From NCBI GenBank assembly GCA_003505795.1, contig DNXT01000023.1:1-5598 (forward strand): a DNA stretch of 5,598 nt, given 5' to 3'. This DNA is from Lysobacteraceae bacterium (GTDB lineage: Bacteria > Pseudomonadota > Gammaproteobacteria > Xanthomonadales > Xanthomonadaceae). This document shows, in pieces, positions 1 through 4,444 of this stretch. A program made the position numbers and the translations under genes. A model generated the notes under the pieces. It was not told the DNA's origin and did no database searches. It saw only the letters and a list, made by a program, of their open reading frames with translations. Every line of letters starts with the position of its first letter. Position 1 is the first letter of the stretch.

Positions 1-1
1 C

Positions 2-295
2 CCGGTGGTCGCCAACCGCGAGGCGCGCCCGCTCGGCAGCAACGCGATGCCGACCTACCCGCCGCGCGCCCTGCGTGCCGGCATCGAGGGCGGCATGGTC
101 GCGCGCATCCAGGTCGATACGCGCGGCAACGTCAGCGACGTCAGCATCGTCGAGCGCCAGGGCAACCGGGATCGCGACCTGGACCGCGCCGTGATCAACA
201 CCGTGCGCGGCTGGCATTTCGAACCGGCCATGCGCGACGGCCGGGCGGTCGCCAGCACCGTGCAGGTGCCGGTCGAGTTCAAGACCGCGCAGTAA
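2..295 (+). CDS. TonB-family protein, C-terminal domain (5' end outside window)
   Basis: This is the last 97 codons of a gene whose frame is open to the left edge, so the true start lies upstream; the GTG at 5 is not a credible start. From about position 56 the translation is a TonB C-terminal domain: a YPPRAL opening, the G-G-x-V-x-R-I-x-V strand, the D-x-x-G-x-V-S-D-V strand, a helix with LDRAVINTVRGW, then the W-H-F-E-P-A motif and a final VQVPVEF strand. This fold binds TonB boxes of outer-membrane transporters or acts as an energy-transducer/AgmX-like periplasmic domain. The N-terminal membrane anchor and proline-rich spanner typical of the family cannot be seen. The stop (TAA) falls inside the 3' end of convergent aroA, a 17-bp overlap. 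The family call is firm. Whether it is a true TonB or a TonB-domain protein of another role cannot be decided from this fragment. Confidence 0.88.
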   Translation, partial: PVVANREARPLGSNAMPTYPPRALRAGIEGGMVARIQVDTRGNVSDVSIVERQGNRDRDLDRAVINTVRGWHFEPAMRDGRAVASTVQVPVEFKTAQ

Positions 296-1592
296 GCCCG
301 AAGCCGGCGCCCTGCGCCAGCGCATCGAAGCCGGGGAACGACGTCGCCACGTTGGCGACGTCGTTCACCCGGACCGCGCCGGAGGACAGCTGCCCGGCAA
401 TCGCGAAGGCCATGGCGATGCGGTGATCGCCGTGGCTTTCGATCGTTCCGCCGCCGATCGCGCCGCCGTGGATGGTGGCGCCGTCCGGCGTCTCGTCGAC
501 CTGGATGCCCAGCGTGCGCAGGCCGGTGGCCATCGCCGCGAGGCGATCGGATTCCTTCACCCGCAGCTCGGCCGCGCCGCTGACCACGGTCCGGCCTTCG
601 GCCGCGGCCGCGGCAACGAACAGCGCCGGGAACTCGTCGATCATGTCCGGCACCACCGATTCGGGGATGCGCGCGCCGCGCAACCTGGCATGGCGCACGC
701 GCAGGTCCGCCACCGGCTCGCCGCCGTGCTCGGCGTGGTTGCGCAGCTCGATGTCCGCGCCCATCAGGCGAAGGGCCTCCAGCAAACCGGTGCGGCGGGG
801 ATTGAGTCCGACCGCGCGCAGGGTCACGTCCGAGCCGGGAACGATGCTGGCCGCGACCAAGAAGAACGCCGCCGAGGAGAAGTCGGCCGGCACCGCGATG
901 TCGGTGGCGCGCAGGCGCTGGCCGCCGCGCAGCCTGGCGTAGCCGGGAGAGAACTCGATCTGCACGCCGAACGCGGCAAGCATGCGCTCGGTGTAGTCGC
1001 GGGTCGGATGCGGCTCGCGTACGGTGGTCTCGCCCTGCGCGTACAGGCCGGCCAGCAATACGCAGGACTTCACCTGCGCGCTGGCCACCGGCGAGGTGAA
1101 GTCGATGCCCGCCATCGGCTGGCCGCCATGGATGCGCAGCGGCGGCGTGCCGTCGGGCTGGGTGTCGATCCTTGCGCCCATCTGCGCCAGCGGCCCGGTG
1201 ACGCGGCGCATCGGCCGCTTGGACAGCGACGCATCGCCGACCAGCACGCTGTCGAACGGCTGCGCGGCCAGCAGGCCGGCGAGCAGGCGCATGCCGGTGC
1301 CGGCGTTGCCGCAGTCCAGTTCGCCTTGCGGCGCCTGCAACCCGTCCACGCCGACGCCGTGCACGATCCGCTGCGACGGCGACGGCGTCTCGATGCGCAC
1401 GCCGAGCCGGGAAAAGATCGCGGCGGTGGCGCGGGTATCCTCGCCCTCGAGGAAGCCGTCGATGCGCGAAGTGCCGTCGGCCAGCGCGGCGAACATCACC
1501 GCCCGGTGCGACACCGACTTGTCGCCGGGGATGGCCAGCGTTCCCTGCAATGCCGTGCCCTTGTTTGCGATCCAGTAGTGCGAGCTGCTCAT
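279..1592 (-). CDS. aroA: 3-phosphoshikimate 1-carboxyvinyltransferase (EPSP synthase)
   Basis: AroA joins shikimate-3-phosphate and phosphoenolpyruvate to give EPSP, the sixth shikimate-pathway step, in the cytoplasm. The product is 437 aa, a normal length. Visible landmarks are IPGDKSVSHR (residues 21-30, substrate-binding K25, S26, R30), the first family signature LDCGNAGTGMR (92-102), GDASLSKRPMRRV (119-131), the catalytic aspartate region PDMIDEFP (D319 by alignment from memory), the second signature RVKESDR (344-350, E347) and GDHRIAM (388-394). The GDASLSKRPM and MIDE blocks resemble class II (CP4/Bacillus-type) enzymes more than E. coli AroA. Gly98 keeps the glycine of sensitive enzymes where CP4 has alanine. 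The ATG at 1592 is chosen because homology begins at MSSSHYW; the open frame further upstream is low-complexity (a Q run and a P run) and overlaps hairpin DNA. The ribosome site is weak (GGGACGG). The gene lies 365 bp after pheA, and its stop lies within the convergent TonB-family gene. Confidence 0.97.
   Translation of the reverse strand: MSSSHYWIANKGTALQGTLAIPGDKSVSHRAVMFAALADGTSRIDGFLEGEDTRATAAIFSRLGVRIETPSPSQRIVHGVGVDGLQAPQGELDCGNAGTGMRLLAGLLAAQPFDSVLVGDASLSKRPMRRVTGPLAQMGARIDTQPDGTPPLRIHGGQPMAGIDFTSPVASAQVKSCVLLAGLYAQGETTVREPHPTRDYTERMLAAFGVQIEFSPGYARLRGGQRLRATDIAVPADFSSAAFFLVAASIVPGSDVTLRAVGLNPRRTGLLEALRLMGADIELRNHAEHGGEPVADLRVRHARLRGARIPESVVPDMIDEFPALFVAAAAAEGRTVVSGAAELRVKESDRLAAMATGLRTLGIQVDETPDGATIHGGAIGGGTIESHGDHRIAMAFAIAGQLSSGAVRVNDVANVATSFPGFDALAQGAGFGLTARS
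336..366. terminator. Strong hairpin inside the 3' end of aroA, downstream of the TonB-family stop
   Basis: The sequence forms a perfect 14-bp stem (336-349 with 353-366) around a CGT loop. It lies 40 nt past the TAA of the plus-strand TonB-family gene, where a terminator would be expected, yet it also encodes AroA residues 409-419 (VNDVANVATSF). There is no T-run on the plus strand, so it is not a canonical intrinsic terminator. It could act as an RNA 3'-end stabiliser or a weak terminator. The hairpin is seen directly; the function is inferred. Confidence 0.35.
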
Positions 1593-1609
1593 TGATCCGT
1601 CCCGTTGCC

Positions 1610-1623
1610 GCGGCCGAAGCCGC
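1610..1623 (-). promoter_or_regulatory. UUCG-tetraloop hairpin 17 nt before the aroA start codon
   Basis: On the aroA strand the sequence reads GCGGC-TTCG-GCCGC, a perfect 5-bp stem closed by a C-G pair around a UUCG tetraloop, the exceptionally stable cUUCGg class. Seventeen nucleotides separate it from the ATG at 1592, so the ribosome-binding region (GGGACGG) stays single-stranded just downstream. It may stabilise the aroA 5' end or influence translation. The structure is seen in the sequence; the role is inferred. Confidence 0.4.
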
Positions 1624-1660
1624 TGTTGCTGTTGCTGTGATTTTGCCGTTGTTCTTCGGA

Positions 1661-1759
1661 CCACCGTCCGCAGCGGTGGAGGCGGCGGGGAAACACCCGA
1701 AGGGCGACGCGCATGGATACGCGTCGTTCGCGGCCGGGACAGGATGTCCCGTCCGCGAA
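1661..1759. repeat. Cluster of tandem hairpins (probable dispersed intergenic repeat)
   Basis: Hairpins lie almost end to end. At 1661-1679, CCACCG pairs with CGGTGG. At 1696-1704, CCC-GAA-GGG. At 1705-1726, CGACGCG pairs with CGCGTCG around an 8-nt loop. Directly abutting, at 1727-1759, two 7-bp arms (TTCGCGG/CCGCGAA and CGGGACA/TGTCCCG) are stacked with one C/T mismatch and a GGA loop, giving a 33-nt rod. The arrangement looks like a modular repeat of the kind scattered between genes in Xanthomonadaceae genomes; that it is repeated elsewhere is an expectation, since only one copy is visible here. Confidence 0.55.
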
Positions 1760-1784
1760 TCCCCGCCGACTCCACGCCCCCGCA

Positions 1785-1797
1785 GCGCCGCAGGCGC
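1785..1797. repeat. Small GC hairpin GCGCC-GCA-GGCGC
   Basis: This is a perfect 5-bp stem with a 3-nt loop in the pheA-aroA gap, between the long tandem hairpins and the REP-like pair. There is no T-run on either side, so it is not a convincing terminator. It may be one module of the surrounding repeat region. Confidence 0.35.
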
Positions 1798-1838
1798 GGA
1801 GGACGCGAGGAAGGGTGTGCCTTCTTTGGTTACCTTGC

Positions 1839-1857
1839 GGACTGAGGTCCCTCCCAC
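1839..1857 (-). repeat. Degenerate GTAG-type REP (GTGG head)
   Basis: On the minus strand this reads GTGGGAGGGACCTCAGTCC: a GTGG tetranucleotide head followed by a short GGAC/GTCC stem with a U-G pair. It matches the design of the second, better copy 42 bp away (1900-1919) and has the same orientation. GTAG-headed REPs are typical of Stenotrophomonas and Xanthomonas relatives. Here the head and stem both show substitutions, so it looks like a decayed copy. Confidence 0.5.
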
Positions 1858-1899
1858 AGGGATTCCCTTGCAAAACCAAGGCCTCGGGAAAGCCCCATC

Positions 1900-1919
1900 G
1901 CGACTGAAGTCGCTCCTAC
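1900..1919 (-). repeat. GTAG-headed REP element
   Basis: On the minus strand this reads GTAGGAGCGACTTCAGTCGC: a GTAG head, then a perfect 6-bp palindromic stem GCGACT/AGTCGC around a 2-nt loop. GTAG-headed REPs in Xanthomonadaceae are known to be mobilised by REP-associated tyrosine transposases (RAYT/TnpA-REP), which recognise the conserved tetranucleotide plus stem. No RAYT gene is in this window. Together with the decayed copy at 1839-1857 it forms a same-orientation pair bounded by an 8-bp inverted repeat (1824-1831 with 1947-1954). Confidence 0.7.
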
Positions 1920-1957
1920 AGGAAAAGCAAAAACCAAGAAAGCGAAAACCAAAGACG

Positions 1958-3100
1958 TCAGGGCACCGCCACCGGATACGAGCCCAGCACCTTGATCTGC
2001 GCCGAGTGCGCCTGCAGCTCGGCCAGCGCCTGCTTCATCGACTCGTCCTCGACGTGCCCGGCCAGGTCGATGAAGAACCCGTACTCCCACTTGGCCTGGT
2101 GCGAGGGCCGCGACTCGATCCGGTTCATGCTGATGCCGTGCCGCGCGAACGGGCTGAGCACGTCGAACAGCGCGCCCGGCTTGTCGTGGATGAACACCAG
2201 CACCGAGGTGCGGTCGTGGCCGGACGGCGGGAATATCTGCCGGCCGATCACCAGGAAACGCGTGGTGTTGTCGTGGTCGTCCTGGATCGGCTTCATGATG
2301 ACCTTCTTCAGGCCGTACACGTGCGCCGCGCTCTCGCCGCCGATCGAGGCGGCATCGTCGGCATTGCGGGCGCGGCGCGCGCCTTCGGCATTGCTCGACA
2401 CCGGGATCTTCTCGACCTTGGGCAGGTTGGAACGCAACCAGCCGGCGGTCTGCGCGAACGACTGCGGATGCGCGTAGATGCGCTCGATGTCCTCGATGCG
2501 GCCGCTGCGCGACATCAGGTACTGGTGTACGCGCAGCTCGGTCTCGCCACAGATCTTCAGGTCGGAGGTCAGGAACATGTCCAGGGTGACCTGGATCGTG
2601 CCCTGCCCGGAATTCTCCACCGGCACCACGCCGAAGTCGGCGTTGCCGCTCTCCACTTCCTGGAACACCTCCTCGATCGTGGCCATCGGCAGGCCGACCG
2701 CCGAGCGGCCGAAATGCTTGAGCACCGCCTGCTGGCTGAAGGTGCCCTCCGGGCCGAGGTAGCCGATCTTCAGCGGTTCCTGCTGGGCCAGGCACGCGGA
2801 CATGATCTCGCGGAACACGTGCACCAGCACTTCGTCCGACAGCGGTCCCTGGTTGCGGTCCACCACCATGCGCAGCACCTGCGCCTCGCGCTCGGGCCGG
2901 TAGTAGTCCACCGCCGCGGCGAGCTTGCCCTTGGCCTTGCCGACCTGGTGGGCGAAGCGGGCGCGCTCGGCGATCAGCGCCTGGATGCCGCGGTCGATCT
3001 CGTCGATCTTGGCGCGCACGTCGGCCAGCGCCGGGGCGGGCGTGGCCGGCTCCGGCGTGGTGCCGCGCTTGGCGGCGGGCTTCTTCGGCTTTTCGGCCAT
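1958..3100 (-). CDS. pheA: Bifunctional chorismate mutase / prephenate dehydratase (P-protein)
   Basis: PheA converts chorismate to prephenate and then to phenylpyruvate for phenylalanine synthesis. The 380-aa product has three parts. First is a basic, Pro/Ala-rich leader (1-25). Next is an AroQ-type chorismate mutase helix bundle (about 26-105) with ADVRAKIDEID, KAKGK and the RPERE active-site segment (68-72). Then comes prephenate dehydratase (about 110-290) with YLGPEGTFS (114-122), PVENSGQGTI (160-169) and the catalytic TTRF (279-282). Last is an ACT regulatory domain (about 298-375) with GALFDVL (309-315) and ESRP (329-332), the phenylalanine-binding GAL/ESRP signature, so end-product inhibition is expected. 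The ATG at 3100 is chosen over one at 3163 because it has a GAGAG ribosome site 9 nt upstream, and because the extra 21 codons run through a palindrome and encode nothing family-like. It lies 72 bp after serC in the same orientation. Confidence 0.96.
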   Translation of the reverse strand: MAEKPKKPAAKRGTTPEPATPAPALADVRAKIDEIDRGIQALIAERARFAHQVGKAKGKLAAAVDYYRPEREAQVLRMVVDRNQGPLSDEVLVHVFREIMSACLAQQEPLKIGYLGPEGTFSQQAVLKHFGRSAVGLPMATIEEVFQEVESGNADFGVVPVENSGQGTIQVTLDMFLTSDLKICGETELRVHQYLMSRSGRIEDIERIYAHPQSFAQTAGWLRSNLPKVEKIPVSSNAEGARRARNADDAASIGGESAAHVYGLKKVIMKPIQDDHDNTTRFLVIGRQIFPPSGHDRTSVLVFIHDKPGALFDVLSPFARHGISMNRIESRPSHQAKWEYGFFIDLAGHVEDESMKQALAELQAHSAQIKVLGSYPVAVP

Positions 3101-3124
3101 CGGTTGTTTCTCTCGTATTGAATC

Positions 3125-3144
3125 CCCGCGCATGCATGCGCGGG
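3125..3144. promoter_or_regulatory. Perfect 20-bp palindrome in the serC-pheA gap
   Basis: CCCGCGCATGCATGCGCGGG is exactly self-complementary over 20 nt and can fold as an 8-bp stem with a TGCA loop on either strand. It sits 24 bp before the pheA start. No T-run follows on the pheA strand, so it is not a textbook terminator. It could be an operator-like dyad, an mRNA stabiliser protecting serC, or an intergenic repeat unit. The palindrome is certain; the role is not known. Confidence 0.5.
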
Positions 3145-3150
3145 CTCTTG

Positions 3151-3175
3151 TGAGGGGGCTCACGCCCCGGCCTCA
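3151..3175 (-). terminator. Hairpin starting at the serC stop codon
   Basis: On the minus strand, GGGGC-GTGA-GCCCC forms a 5-bp GC stem. Outer TGAG/CTCA arms, one of which contains the serC TGA, add to it across a bulge. No U-run follows, so efficient intrinsic termination is doubtful. With the adjacent 20-bp palindrome it gives two structured elements in the 72-bp serC-pheA gap, which may tune the ratio of serC to pheA messenger. Confidence 0.35.
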
Positions 3176-4258
3176 GCCGTGGCGCTGCCGGAAGTCGTGC
3201 ATGAAGGCCACCAGCGCCTCGGCGCCGGCCACCGGCATCGCGTTGTACAACGAGGCGCGGATGCCGCCGATCGCCTTGTGTCCCTTCAGCGCCAGCAGCC
3301 CGGCCGCCCTGGATTCGGACACGAACAGCGCATCCAGGCGTTCGTCGGCCAGGAAGAACGGGATGTTCATCCGCGAGCGCACCGCCGGCGCGACCTCGTT
3401 GCGGTAGTAGCCGCCGGAGCCGTCGATCGCGGCGTACACCAGCGCGGCCTTGGCGGCGTTGCGGCGCGCGAATTCCTCGACCCCGCCCTGGTCCAGCATC
3501 CACTTCACGGTCAGCCCGAGCAGGTACCAGTTCCAGGTCGGCGGCGTGTTGAGCATCGAGTCGCGCGCGGCATGCGAGCGGTAATCGAAGATGTCCGCGC
3601 GCGGCTGGCCGCCGCGCTCGAGCAGGTCGCGGCGCACGATCACCACCGAGATGCCGACCGGGCCCAGGTTCTTCTGCGCGCCGGCGTAGATCAGCCCGTA
3701 GCGCGATACGTCGAGCGGCTCGGAGGCGATCGACGAGCTGAAGTCGGCGAACAGCGGTACCTCGCCGACCTCCGGTACATCGCGGTACTCGAGGCCGTGG
3801 ATGGTCTCGTTGGCGGTGATGTGCACGTAGGCGGCACCGGGGGAAAGCCGCCAGCCGTCGCGCGCCGGGATGTCGTGGTAACCGCCGGGCTCGCCGTCGG
3901 CGGCCACGTTGACGTCCACGTAGGGCCGCGCCTGCTTGATCGCGGTCTTGCCCCAGTGCCCGCTGACCACGTAGTCGGCCTGCTGCCCCGGCGCGGCGAA
4001 GTTGAGCGGCAGCAACGCCTGCTGGACGGTGGCGCCGCCGGACATGAACAGCACCGCGTAGTCGTCGGGAATCGACAGCAGCGCGCGCAGGTCGGCCTCG
4101 GCGGCCGCGGCGACGGCCATGAAATCGGCGCTGCGGTGGCTGATTTCGACGATCGAAGCGCCAACGCCGTTCCATTCCAACATCTCCGCCTGCGCCTGGC
4201 GCAGGACCGATTCCGGCAACGTCGCAGGGCCGGCACTGAAATTGAACGCGCGTGTCAT
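3173..4258 (-). CDS. serC: Phosphoserine aminotransferase
   Basis: SerC is a cytoplasmic PLP enzyme. It transaminates 3-phosphohydroxypyruvate with glutamate to phosphoserine in serine synthesis; in many gammaproteobacteria it also serves the pyridoxal-phosphate pathway. The 361-aa product matches the usual length of about 360. Visible features are the N-terminal FNFSAGPATLP (5-15), EISHRS (38-43, with the substrate-binding H41-R42), GGATVQQ (74-80), HITANETIHG (146-155), ADFSS (171-175), YAGAQKN (191-197, K196 the Schiff-base lysine), SMLNTPPTW (234-242), RSRMNIPF (294-301) and the C-terminal GGIRASLYNAMP (331-342). The ATG at 4258 starts exactly where family homology begins and follows an AAGG ribosome site at 6 nt; the frame continues upstream only as a shadow of the divergent gene. 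It is first in the serC-pheA-aroA cluster, with the promoter expected in 4259-4444. Confidence 0.97.
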   Translation of the reverse strand: MTRAFNFSAGPATLPESVLRQAQAEMLEWNGVGASIVEISHRSADFMAVAAAAEADLRALLSIPDDYAVLFMSGGATVQQALLPLNFAAPGQQADYVVSGHWGKTAIKQARPYVDVNVAADGEPGGYHDIPARDGWRLSPGAAYVHITANETIHGLEYRDVPEVGEVPLFADFSSSIASEPLDVSRYGLIYAGAQKNLGPVGISVVIVRRDLLERGGQPRADIFDYRSHAARDSMLNTPPTWNWYLLGLTVKWMLDQGGVEEFARRNAAKAALVYAAIDGSGGYYRNEVAPAVRSRMNIPFFLADERLDALFVSESRAAGLLALKGHKAIGGIRASLYNAMPVAGAEALVAFMHDFRQRHG

Positions 4259-4390
4259 GTCACACCTTCGGGGCAGGATCCCTAGTATGCCGCAGCGCAC
4301 CAGGCTTGGCAGCGCACCGGGAAAGTTGCAACTGCATCTTTCGCCTGCCGCATGCGCAGGCTGTGCTGAACTGGCCGCGCCATCGAAGTT

Positions 4391-4418
4391 GAACTTTCGC
4401 CCCCGCCCGCCACTCTGA
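4391..4418 (+). promoter_or_regulatory. Sigma-E-like (ECF) promoter candidate for msrP
   Basis: GAACTT (4391-4396) and TCTGA (4414-4418) match the -35 and -10 cores of classical sigma-E promoters such as E. coli degP and rpoHP3. The spacer is 17 nt where 16 is typical. The predicted transcription start, near 4422-4425, would leave a short leader before the GAGGAG ribosome site. The overlapping TTGAAC could instead be a sigma-70 -35 box, but the matching -10 (CACTCT) is poor. The call is a motif match by eye; the spacing mismatch keeps it tentative. Confidence 0.35.
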
Positions 4419-4432
4419 GCCACCATTGCTGC

Positions 4433-4438
4433 GAGGAG
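4433..4438 (+). promoter_or_regulatory. Ribosome-binding site of msrP
   Basis: GAGGAG lies 6 nt before the ATG at 4445, a strong Shine-Dalgarno match at ideal spacing. It fixes this start and hence the full Tat-type leader, rather than a start at an upstream codon in another frame. Confidence 0.8.
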
Positions 4439-4444
4439 CCTGCG

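Larger units (their letters stand above)
1593..1957. other. pheA-aroA intergenic region, 365 bp, packed with hairpins and REP-like repeats
   Basis: No protein-coding gene is supported here; the open frames crossing it are shadows or N-terminal over-extensions. Reading from pheA toward aroA on the minus strand it holds: a T-rich stretch with the near-repeats GGTTTTCGCTTT and GGTTTTTGCTTT (about 1931-1950); two GTAG/GTGG-headed REP-like hairpins (1839-1857 and 1900-1919); a small hairpin (1785-1797); a long hairpin (1727-1759) abutting a second (1705-1726); CCC-TTC-GGG (1696-1704); a 6-bp hairpin (1661-1679); and a UUCG-capped hairpin (1610-1623) just before aroA. No clear sigma-70 promoter for aroA was recognised. 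Readthrough from pheA is therefore the default expectation, but the structure could attenuate it or process the RNA. Confidence 0.75.
4259..4444. promoter_or_regulatory. Divergent serC / msrP promoter region
   Basis: This 186-bp gap must carry promoters for both directions. For serC, a CATACT -10-like hexamer lies on the minus strand at 4284-4289, without a good -35 box. Nearby are a 10-bp direct repeat GCAGCGCACC (4292-4301 and 4309-4318, period 17), an 8-bp palindrome GTTGCAAC (4325-4332), a 6-bp-stem hairpin GCCTGC/GCAGGC (4343-4361) and the dyad AAGTTGAACTT (4386-4396). These could be regulator sites, but no named operator consensus was recognised. No coding gene is supported in it. Confidence 0.6.

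Noticed and set aside
255..269. Terminator for aroA (GCACC/GGTGC hairpin)
   Set aside because: It is only a 5-bp stem with no T-run and lies within TonB-domain codons; chance is sufficient explanation.
423..1595. Long plus-strand open frame opposite aroA (390 codons)
   Set aside because: It is the antisense of a clear aroA, has an arginine/alanine-rich composition typical of GC-driven shadow frames, and shows no domain.
1593..1775. 61-codon N-terminal extension of aroA
   Set aside because: It is low-complexity (Q run, P run, R-rich), covers intergenic hairpins and has no counterpart in EPSP synthases.
1550..3121. Long plus-strand open frame across the intergenic repeats and pheA
   Set aside because: It lies opposite pheA, is rich in R, H, A and L, and crosses hairpin DNA; no recognisable family.
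3101..3163. Leader peptide or longer PheA start before pheA
   Set aside because: The 21 codons contain no phenylalanine run, so classical attenuation is not supported; they are best read as non-coding palindrome DNA.
1830..4175. 781-codon minus-strand frame spanning pheA and serC
   Set aside because: It is an out-of-frame shadow of both genes. Frames lacking stops are expected at this GC content.
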